Origin: Metabacillus bambusae
GTDB taxonomy: Bacteria; Bacillota; Bacilli; Bacillales; Bacillaceae
Length of the DNA stretch: 64,000 bases
Assembly: GCF_017497975.1 (NCBI RefSeq)
Contig: NZ_JAGDEL010000003.1
Location: 348,491 to 412,490, forward strand
Direction of reading: 5' to 3'
Below the pieces are notes generated by a model. The model was not told the origin of the DNA and made no database searches. It saw nothing but the letters and a program-made list of their open reading frames with translations. Positions 37,079-45,900 of this stretch are shown here, piece after piece. A program made the position numbers and the translations under genes. Position 1 is the first letter of the stretch. Every line of letters starts with the position of its first letter.

Positions 37079-37648
37079 GTCCTCACCTCCGCCACAAGTT
37101 CTAACTCACTTTGTTTCATTCTCGGATTGTTCATCACAAATTCTCCTTAAAAGTGTATTTTAACGTTTATAAATATATCATTATTGTAATAGTTTATTAA
37201 ACACTTTTTTGTAAATTTTAACCAAATCTTAAACAATGGGTCACTTTAATAAAAACATTAAGGTAATTATTTTGGAGTTCAATACCTGTGCGATTTCAAA
37301 AGCTGTAAAACCCAATCCCAGATAAATCTCGAGATTTTAATCCGAATAATAGCAGACTCATCTTAATCCAGATAATTTATAAATTGGACTTTATTTCTGA
37401 TCCACAAAACACCTTAATGAGTTGGCTGAAGCCTTTGAAGAAAAAAAGTCAATTTTATTTCTATATAGGATAGTATTGCCACATCAACAGCTATGGGACG
37501 CTTTTTCTTCAGAACAATGATGAGAGGTCGGAACGGTGGAAGACCTTAAATGGATCTTTAGTTGGAGGAACGTGCTTTAAAACTACATTCTTCTAATCAA
37601 TATAGCATCAAAGAAACTTACGGATATGACGAGTGTGAGAAAATCTGT

Positions 37649-37726
37649 TCCTCTCCAATATTCCTGATCTGGATAAGCCTTGTCATTTCGGGAAATCGAG
37701 GGTAATATCCATTCACCATGAAATTC
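37649..37726 (-). pseudogene. Scrap of a GH63-type (MGH1-like) glycoside hydrolase
   Basis: Minus-strand frame [18 protein letters not shown] followed by EYWRG. This matches the conserved LPSISRDDPAFxDQxYWRGR block of GH63/mannosylglycerate hydrolase-like glycosidases. The frame then runs into unrelated residues and a stop at 37583. About 25 residues remain of a protein of 500 or more. Confidence 0.5.
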
Positions 37727-37943
37727 ATTTTCATTATAAAGCTACTGTCAACTAAGAGAGTTTCTTCTTTATCCTTAACAATTAATCTACTTTTATATAT
37801 ACCTCAAACTCCATGTTACTTATCCGAGAAATTCATTGTATGCCTCTGAAACATTTTATATCGCTGAGGCTCCATCAAAATTTGTGATCTTGATTTATTC
37901 ATTTGTGTTCCATTACTACCAAACTATCATGCAGAAAACAAAA

Positions 37944-37981
37944 TGAAAACTCCCATCAATTTTGGATGGAAGTTTTCTCGT
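37944..37981 (-). terminator. Terminator of the nitroreductase gene
   Basis: Leftward arms GAAAACTTCCATC and GATGGGAGTTTTC with a seven-base loop, followed by ATTTTG. It starts directly after the stop codon. Confidence 0.85.
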
Positions 37982-37983
37982 TC

Positions 37984-38550
37984 TTATTTAAACTTTGCTT
38001 CAAAAATCGATTCTTTTAATGGTCTACGGTTTGATGGTTGCTCACGAGTTAGAAAGTTTTCTGGCAGTGCTTCTTTCTCTCCTTGGTATCCGATCGCTAT
38101 AACTATTTGAACATCATAGTTGTCTGGGATATTTAATACTTCTCGTGCTTTTTCTCTTTGGAATCCGCCCATTGCATGAGTAATTAACCCTTCTTTTGTA
38201 GCTTGTAAAGATAGGTATCCCCATGCCGTACCAGCATCAAATGTATGTACAGGGTTTTCTTTATTTGAGATAAGAACAGCTAATACTGGAGCTTTTTCAC
38301 ACCATAGACGATTCCCCTCATTAATAAAGGTATGAAATAGTTCTCTATCTTCTTTGTTTCGGGCGATGATGAACCGCGATGGTTGGAAATTATTCGCGGA
38401 AGGAGCCCAACGCGCAGCTTCAAATATACGCATTAGTACCTCTTCTGGCACCTCTTTTTCTTGGAAAGAACGAGGAGACCACCGATCCAAATAAACTTGA
38501 TCAATGTCATGATCAGCTTGACGAAATTGTTTTATTTGTATTTCACTCAT
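37984..38550 (-). CDS. Nitroreductase-family FMN oxidoreductase
   Basis: A 188-residue protein with AAAGGTGG before its ATG. The FMN phosphate-binding motif SPRSF at about residues 25-29 is followed by AARWAPSANNFQPSRFII, the standard nitroreductase block. The C-terminal GYQGEKEALPENF and RRPLKE are also typical. It should reduce nitro compounds, quinones or similar acceptors with NAD(P)H as a homodimer. Monocistronic; physiological substrate unknown. Confidence 0.9.
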   Translation of the reverse strand: MSEIQIKQFRQADHDIDQVYLDRWSPRSFQEKEVPEEVLMRIFEAARWAPSANNFQPSRFIIARNKEDRELFHTFINEGNRLWCEKAPVLAVLISNKENPVHTFDAGTAWGYLSLQATKEGLITHAMGGFQREKAREVLNIPDNYDVQIVIAIGYQGEKEALPENFLTREQPSNRRPLKESIFEAKFK

Positions 38551-38774
38551 GAGTATCCACCTTTATACAAATTTTAACTTTCATTAGCAGTTTAAGTATT
38601 TTTATCGTCTAAATCAAATAAAACGAACTCTGTCACATTATCTAGTGCTTTATCGTTTGTTTCCTTCCTGTAGTTCCTGCACAATGTTCAGCTCGGTCAT
38701 CCACTACCTGGGATCTGCCCCTAGGACACTACTAATGGACATGCCTGCTTTCACAAACATGTCCTTGATACCTT

Positions 38775-41700
38775 TTATTCTAAATCTAAAACAATAACAT
38801 TCACTGAATTCGCGGCTAAAGTAACGATTGCACAATTGTCATCCAGCTTGATTTCCGATTCGGAAGGAACAACTTGCTCAGCATTCTTTTTATTAACATT
38901 CGGTGTATGGACAAGTGATTCATTCCCAGTCACTGTGATCATTCTACCTGTTGTATCCACACCCAGATCCTTTAAGGAGATTTTGGTTGTTTTATCAAAT
39001 GGATCTGCATTGACTAGCTTTACATAGATGTGTTGATCGTCTTTGGTTACCGAGTTGAAAATGTCTCGGTTATAAGCTTCTAACTTGTAATCCAAAACCT
39101 TGCTTGTAGACGTACCGTCAGTGTAAGAGCAGATGAGACGATCCCCTGTACCTCCGCCATAATTCACTGAAATAGTGTATGGGGTATGATCTGCCAGCTC
39201 TTCATAGCAGCTTGCTCTTAAGTTACCTGCTGCTGTACTTGATGAATAGTCTCCTAACATGTATCCTTGAATGCCCTGCTTGTAAACTTTTACACCTGTG
39301 GCATTTCCGTTATATGCTACAGCGTATTCAAGAACATCCTTTTTCTCCGGTGAAATATCCTTCAAGCCCACGCCTACATAAAAACCGTCTGCGCCAGATG
39401 GTTTTGTCGCTTGCACCTCAACCTTATAGTTGGTCCAGCTCTCGTTTATGATATATAGTCCGTTTAATCCTCCGTTTTGCGCCTGTAAAATCAGACCTTT
39501 TTCCGGATCAATTGTGTATCCAGCCGAACCTGGAATGATCCCCCATTCAGGACTCAGTTCTTTTGTGAAGTCCTGGTCAAGTAGCACATTACCACTTATA
39601 TTATCGATTACTTTCACATTCTTCACCTGAATTTCGGCATTGCCAGCAGCAATTTCAATTCCCCCACGTGGAGAGAGTTCTGTCAGATTTCCATTTCGGT
39701 AAGTCGAGAACGAAGTACTCAACAATTTTGTGCCAAGGTATTTCGCAAATAGATGCTGAACGTAGTAATTTGGTGTATACCAAACCGTTTCATCGTCAAA
39801 CCAGATTAAATCCGGTGTCCATCGATAAGTTCCGTCCGTCAATACTTTGTTAAATAATGGCGCATATGCTGCTAATCTGACGACATCAGAATTTTTTTCA
39901 AAACCGGTCATCACAGCTGCTTCCGCAATGGCACCGGCTAATGTATTTTTATCAGAGGAGGCAAATTCGCCAACGAAAACCTTCGAGATTTCCGTTTCAT
40001 TTATGCTTCCGTCCGGCTGATACGCTCTGTAATAATAGTTGTATCTATCAGCATTGTTTAACAAATACTCGTTTGAGCGGTAATAATGCTCGTCGGCTAT
40101 GGTATCCATGTAATTCGGTTGTTTTTCATACCAAGTGACCGTTTCTTCCATACTTGTCTTGCCATCAGTAAAGTTTACAGTTGCTGTTCCTGTCATATTA
40201 CCGCTTAGGAACTTCCAGCCTTCCTGGTATGCGTCATCGTCTGCTTGCGCACCGACAGTTGAAATGATGTGTAATTCATAACCTGGATATTGTTTGTCCA
40301 TGTATTCATCAATAGCTGCTTTAAAGTATTCGAAGTTCGCAAAAAACTCTGTGCCCCAGTTTTCATTACCGACGCCTAAATAGTGTAGGTCGAACGGTGC
40401 TTCATGACCCATCTTCTTGCGTAAAGCTGCCCACTCATTATGTTTAAAATCTGTGCTAATTGCAAAATCGATTAAGTCTGTAAAGCTCTTAACAAAATGA
40501 TCTCTCAGTTCTCCACCTGCCGGATGGACATAATTCGAACGAGCCTGGCAGAGTACACCGCAAGCCATGACAGGAAGAGGTATAGCATTCAGGTCTTCGG
40601 CTAATTGGAAATATTCCATGTAGCCTAACCCCATGGTCATCATGTAACCCCAAACATTAAAGTTTTCTTTACGTAGCTCGATATCGCCCACAGAGTCTTT
40701 CCATTCATATACATTCTCCCAAATATAGGAGCCTTCTGAAATACATCCACCAGGGAAACGCAGGAATGTAGGGTGCAGGTCAACCAGTGCATTCACCAAA
40801 TCTTTTCGCAAACGATAGTTCGGATTCCCTTTATAATTTGAATGAGCGGTTATTGATCTCTCTTCCTTACCGGCACCCCAGACATCTTGAGGCATCAAAG
40901 AAACCATGTCTATAGAAATTTCGCCATTAAAGGTTAAAGCAAACTGACCTAGTAAGGTTTTTGAACCGGTCAACACAATCTTAGGATCAACCCCGTACTT
41001 TTGCCAAGTGTTACCACCTTCAACCTGAATCGTTACTGTGTCGCTAATTGGCTCCTCTCCGTCTTGATCTAGGAGCTGCAATGTGATGCTTCCTGCGGAT
41101 TCCGCTTTGGCCCATACCGTAAACACATATTGATCACCTTGTTTAATATACATGGCACAATGATGATTGGAATCGGTAAAACCTTTATTTCGAATCGTAC
41201 TGCCGTCCGGTGCAGTAATATAATGAGAATTGACGTCTTTATCTGAAATTCCAAAAAACTCGTTCAATCCTCCCGTATTCTTTACAGATACTTCATCAAC
41301 ATCTCCAAACCAGGCATGCAGTGGTTGATGGTTTCTACCTGAAGAGCAGCCGCACTCTCCGGAAGCGAGTGAATAGGTATCGAAGACGAAAGATTCGAAG
41401 GAACGGTTTTGTACGAGTTCCGCATAAATACCTCCATCCGCTGCGTTGTTGATGTCTTCATAAAATAGGCCATATAACGTCTTACTGATATCTAATACTT
41501 CTTGGCTTCCTTCAATCGTTAATAGATGGGATGGGATCCCATTCGGAAGAACCGACACTGTAAATTCTTTTTCGATTGTTTCATTCCCCTTGCTTAAGAA
41601 GGCAGTTAAGGTTACGCCTTTTGGTGTGTAGATTTCCCCTACTACTCCATCATTCGATAACGCTTCCAAATCACTGGATTTCCAGGCAACCGTCACCTTT

Positions 41701-42533
41701 CCGCCCATGAGAGAAGAAGGCAAGGAAAGATCCTTCGATACAATGGTTATGGGAAACGTTAAATATTTGTCTTTGGCAAGTTGAACGATCTCCGCATCTG
41801 TAAGAGATTCGCACATCACCTCGATGACTTCGTCTTGTGTTAAACCTGCTTTGTAAACACGGAAGTCGGATAGGGAACCGTTAAAATCCTCATCCAATTC
41901 ATGTTGTGATTTTCCTATGTAATTATTACTATAATTTGACTGATCCGAGAACGTTCCAAACCAATTACGTAGTTTCGCATAGGTCCCACTTGAAGTCTGG
42001 CTTATCAAACCATCTGCCACAACTTCACCATTCACATAAACGACAGGACCCGCGCTACTTAACGTACCACCTTTTGTTCCTCTAACCGACATGGTGACAT
42101 GGATCCATTCTCCCGAAGAGTAAGTTCTTCCGGCATCGGCAACGAGGTCATCTCCTGCAAAACAAGTGCCGCGCATATTTCTTGTCAAGAATAGATATGG
42201 ACCTGTTGAACCTTTACCAAAATCGAAAATTCTTTCCCATACATTCAAACCCTTTTTCAAGTACACCCACGTACTAACAGTAATACCGGTATGATCGTTG
42301 ATATCCTTGAGTAAACCAGAAGGAAGCTTCATATAAGAAGTGCCGTTTTTTCCTCCTGCAAGTGAAACAGCTGTTCTGCCGCCTACTGTTTCTACTATAG
42401 GTTGTGTTTTCCCCTCTGTTGTTGCATCCTTGCCACTACCAGAACTGTCTTTTCCGACATTGTCGGGATTATCAAAATAATAATGAGCAATAATGCGGTC
42501 TTTAAATGAAATGTTTTCGTTATTTCGTTTCAT
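38775..42533 (-). CDS. Alpha-L-arabinofuranosidase, GH51 type, with LamG-like N-terminal domain
   Basis: About 1252 residues from the ATG at 42533 with AAAGGAG eight bases upstream. There is no signal peptide, so it acts inside the cell on imported arabino-oligosaccharides or is released otherwise. Residues 10-240 form a LamG/concanavalin-like module (IIAHYYFDNPDNVGKDSSG). Residues 245-340 are an Ig-like domain. From about 345 comes the GH51 module (LYGLFYEDINNAADGGIYAE, TFLRFPGGCISEG). The acid/base Glu is probably E724 in GVGNENWG and the nucleophile E856 in VGEFASS. A beta-sandwich region follows, with a further insert (residues about 950-1130) resembling a second carbohydrate-binding domain. 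Two AraR-type boxes lie upstream, so arabinose induction is likely. Confidence 0.88.
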   Translation of the reverse strand: MKRNNENISFKDRIIAHYYFDNPDNVGKDSSGSGKDATTEGKTQPIVETVGGRTAVSLAGGKNGTSYMKLPSGLLKDINDHTGITVSTWVYLKKGLNVWERIFDFGKGSTGPYLFLTRNMRGTCFAGDDLVADAGRTYSSGEWIHVTMSVRGTKGGTLSSAGPVVYVNGEVVADGLISQTSSGTYAKLRNWFGTFSDQSNYSNNYIGKSQHELDEDFNGSLSDFRVYKAGLTQDEVIEVMCESLTDAEIVQLAKDKYLTFPITIVSKDLSLPSSLMGGKVTVAWKSSDLEALSNDGVVGEIYTPKGVTLTAFLSKGNETIEKEFTVSVLPNGIPSHLLTIEGSQEVLDISKTLYGLFYEDINNAADGGIYAELVQNRSFESFVFDTYSLASGECGCSSGRNHQPLHAWFGDVDEVSVKNTGGLNEFFGISDKDVNSHYITAPDGSTIRNKGFTDSNHHCAMYIKQGDQYVFTVWAKAESAGSITLQLLDQDGEEPISDTVTIQVEGGNTWQKYGVDPKIVLTGSKTLLGQFALTFNGEISIDMVSLMPQDVWGAGKEERSITAHSNYKGNPNYRLRKDLVNALVDLHPTFLRFPGGCISEGSYIWENVYEWKDSVGDIELRKENFNVWGYMMTMGLGYMEYFQLAEDLNAIPLPVMACGVLCQARSNYVHPAGGELRDHFVKSFTDLIDFAISTDFKHNEWAALRKKMGHEAPFDLHYLGVGNENWGTEFFANFEYFKAAIDEYMDKQYPGYELHIISTVGAQADDDAYQEGWKFLSGNMTGTATVNFTDGKTSMEETVTWYEKQPNYMDTIADEHYYRSNEYLLNNADRYNYYYRAYQPDGSINETEISKVFVGEFASSDKNTLAGAIAEAAVMTGFEKNSDVVRLAAYAPLFNKVLTDGTYRWTPDLIWFDDETVWYTPNYYVQHLFAKYLGTKLLSTSFSTYRNGNLTELSPRGGIEIAAGNAEIQVKNVKVIDNISGNVLLDQDFTKELSPEWGIIPGSAGYTIDPEKGLILQAQNGGLNGLYIINESWTNYKVEVQATKPSGADGFYVGVGLKDISPEKKDVLEYAVAYNGNATGVKVYKQGIQGYMLGDYSSSTAAGNLRASCYEELADHTPYTISVNYGGGTGDRLICSYTDGTSTSKVLDYKLEAYNRDIFNSVTKDDQHIYVKLVNADPFDKTTKISLKDLGVDTTGRMITVTGNESLVHTPNVNKKNAEQVVPSESEIKLDDNCAIVTLAANSVNVIVLDLE

Positions 42534-42556
42534 GAAAGTTCTCCTTTGCCAAAACA

Positions 42557-42572
42557 ATAATGTACGTACTAC
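42557..42572. promoter_or_regulatory. AraR-type operator, proximal
   Basis: TGTACGTACT in an A/T-rich frame (42561-42570), one base from the TGTACGTACA core of Bacillus AraR boxes. It lies about 25 bases upstream of the arabinofuranosidase start codon. Confidence 0.7.
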
Positions 42573-42684
42573 TTTTCACCATCGCTAATCAACTTATATG
42601 GATAACGCAGTAAATATATTCAAAACATATACTTACAACTATTATAATAGCTAACTAGTTTAATTTCCATCAGATTTCATAGAT

Positions 42685-42703
42685 TTTCGGACATTGACCG
42701 AAA
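42685..42703. promoter_or_regulatory. Inverted repeat in the arabinofuranosidase promoter region
   Basis: TTTCGG-N7-CCGAAA lies between the two AraR-type boxes. It is symmetric enough to be a regulator site, but the protein cannot be named. Confidence 0.4.
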
Positions 42704-42800
42704 GCCCTGCTTCATCAAAGTTCATGCCGCTTAACAAGAGTGAGATTCCTCATCATCCCATTAACATTTTTTGAATAATAAAAGTGGAATCAACAACAAC

Positions 42801-42820
42801 ATTATGTACGTACATGTACA
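42801..42820. promoter_or_regulatory. AraR-type operator, distal
   Basis: Contains TGTACGTACA (42805-42814), the exact core of the AraR box, followed by a further ATGTACAT. Its centre lies 244 bases from that of the proximal box. Confidence 0.8.
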
Positions 42821-42909
42821 TATACAAGAAAGAAATATCTACAATTCTTACAGTTTTCGGCTTTTAAATACTAGCAATAAATGCGAAATCAAACCTTAAC
42901 CTTAAACAT

Positions 42910-42952
42910 AAAAAAAATCCCACTTCTATTTGAAAGTGAGATTTTTTATGTA
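42910..42952 (-). terminator. Terminator of the Wadjet operon
   Basis: Leftward stem ATCTCACTTTC with GAAGTGGGAT, then an unbroken run of Ts. It lies about 30 bases past the jetC stop. Confidence 0.88.
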
Positions 42953-42980
42953 TAATTCCTCTTCTTTTCTGTGAATTCCC

Positions 42981-45900
42981 TTATTGAACGAATTCCTCTC
43001 CTTGGTAAATCCGAAATGCGGGAACAATTGTGTCCGAAACAATTTCTTTTCCTTTTTCACGAATGAAGTCCAATTTATAATAGGAATCAAACCTTTGGCT
43101 GATTTCCGTTTTCACTAATTCTGGCGGAGTGACGACAATGAATTGAAACTTCAGTTTTTCGGCAACTGCGAATATCGGGTCAAGGACATGTGCCGATGCA
43201 GCTTGTCCGAACGGATTATCACAGACTAATGGAACCCAGCTTTGATCTGTTTCACTTTTTACCGATAATAACATCATCATCATCACCATTCGAGCTGATA
43301 GCTTTTGTCCTCCACTCCCATCAGATTTTGTCTTAGAGCCTTGATTAATTGTCTGCCAGGTTGAATAATGCTCTCGTTGCGGTTTCCCGTACATGAATGC
43401 ATTATCTGTACGCATATTATAAACAAGTAACTCAGGATATCGGTTTCGAAGTGAGACAAATAGAATTTGCTCATCACTTATGAGTTGGTTTATTTCTTGG
43501 TCAAGGGCTCGATTATGATCATCAATTAAATCAAATTGTTTGGTTATTTTGTTAATGGCCGTAACAAAATGTTGCTTCAGTAGTGGCTCTATATCCTCAG
43601 CCTTTTTAGGTAAAATATCCTCTTTTAGCTGGACGAGTGGAAAGGATCCACGCTCATTTTTCACCTTCATTTTCGCAATCATTGAACGAATCGCTTCTGA
43701 AATGCTCATCACCTTCATACTTGCACGGCTAGCCCAGAAGTTTTGCGCCTTTTCTGCCCTTTCTTTGTCGCGTTCTAATTGTTCTAAACCACTTTGCGAA
43801 AAACGTTTCATATTTTTAACAACACTTTGGATATGCGTATAATGCCTTGTATCCATATGATCTAGTGTTGTTAATACTTCATTTTTAAAACGAATCTCCC
43901 AATCTTTCCCTTCAATTGTGAGCTTTACATTACGCAGAGATTGCTCAATTTTCGCGTGTTTCTCTTGTCCCTCTACCTGAATAGCTTGATGTTCTTCACA
44001 CCAGGATAGGATACAGGCTTTACCTTGGCTCTTAATTTTTTCTATATCCTGCTCAGTAAATGCCGATGCTTCCTCCTTTAGGATTACAGACAAGGTTAAC
44101 AAATCTCCCTCATATCCAGTAATATTCGTTTCAGTTTCTTTTAGGCGTTTCTCAGAATTCTTTATTTCCTCTTTCGTTATTTTCGTTACGTCTTTAATTT
44201 CTACGGCCTTTACTTCTAAGTCAAGGGACTCCCATTCATCGGGCTGTTTTTCATGCTTGGCAACTTTCTTTCCTAACTTTTCACGCTGTTCAGTCGCATG
44301 CTGGAAGGACGTTTCAGCTACCGTTACAGCCGTTCCTTGTTCTCGTTCTTCTTTTTCTGCTGTCTTTGCTTCCTTATGTGCGGTTTGTAGCATATTTTCT
44401 AAAATACTTATTGGTTCAACTGGTTCTTGTGCTTGATTCCAGTCCTTATTATGAATAGTGAGTTTTTTCTCTAATTTCTTTTGCTGTTTTTGTTCGGCTT
44501 CTTTTTTTGCCTGGATAACGAGTAATTCCTTAGACTGTTCTTCTTTTGATTTTTGGAGCTGTTTTAGCTCATCAATGCTTCCATTTATCTCTTCTATTAC
44601 ATGTAAGGATAAACGCGGAACCTCTTCATATTGATCTGCTTTTTCAACAGTAGGAAAAGTCGCTTCTTCAATAAAGAAGGCAATTTCTTTTATATTTTGT
44701 TCGATTGTAAGCTTCCATTCTACATACGTTTGACTCCACTTGGTTTGCATGTCAACGATATTTTGGTGCTCTATGGTTATTTCCTGCTGCTCAATGCTTA
44801 AGGCTTCCTTTTGTTTCTCTTTCTCCAGTTTCACCCGTTTATTTTCTTGATGAAGAGTTTTATTTCGCTCAAAATCTTCTAAAGTTTCTACATCCTTTGA
44901 AAGCTTTTCAATCTTTTGCTTCGTAATCTCTAACTGATTTTTTAGCTGAAGCTGTAATTCTTTTTCTTTTTCCTCTTGTATGATCATTTCCTGTAATTTT
45001 GTTTTCTTAGAAAGAAGGACGTTCTGTTCCTGATTGAAAGCTTTTTCGATATCACTAGAAAGCTCGCTTAATAAAAATCGATCGAGTTCTTTTAAAATAC
45101 GACGTAATGAGGTTTCTGTTTTTTCAATTTCAATCAAAGTATCTTTCTTTTCTTCTATTTGTTTAGCAATCTGTATTTTCCAGTTGGTAAATTGATTTTT
45201 AGCAGTTAATAGGTCTTTCTCTGTTCCGTGAATAATCACAAAGGATGGTTGCTGATTTTCCTTGTTCATATCCTCACGCAAGAAAATCGGAACAGGACTT
45301 TTAAACATTCTCCCAGAAAGAATCTGTTGATTAATTTTTTGCCATTGATGCTGGCTTACAACTAACCCATATGGAAGGAGCGGATAGGTCATAAGGTAAT
45401 CGGCCATTTCCTCTGTACTTAATGATTGGAGAAATTGGCTTCCGTAAAACACATCAATACCAGTCTTTTCATCGATCAATTCCTTTAATTCTTTCACATC
45501 TTTATTTGGAACCCAGAAATGTTCATCATTTAAAGAGAGGTCGAGTTGTGTTTCCCACAGGTCTTTTTTAACTTGTTCACCTTGTTGCAGGTTTTGCCCC
45601 AATATTTCTTCTATCTGTAGTGAGTACTTCGATAAAAGGGAGTGAGTAAATGGCACAGTGACATCATCTAATAAACCATGAAGCTTATCTACTAGTTTTG
45701 CTTCTCTTCGCTTTTGCTCATCATTTGCTGTCTTTAGTTCTTCACACTTTTCCTCTGAAAACTGAATCGATTGGCCGAGTGTACCACGTGAATTCGCCAG
45801 TTGATTTAGGTGTTCGCTAGATTGTTTATCTTTTACTTGCAGTTCTTCTAACTGGGCCTTTTTATCTTCAATTTGTTTAGAAAGACTCTCAATAAATCCT

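Larger units (their letters stand above)
37079..37983. other. Long gene-poor region with eroded coding scraps
   Basis: Contains the glycoside-hydrolase scrap at 37649-37726 and a short plus-strand frame near 37407-37519 reading NELAEAFEEKK and LPHQQLWDAFSS that looks protein-like but has no start site and was not recognised. Otherwise AT-rich spacer. It has the look of a decaying region next to transferred DNA. Confidence 0.5.
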
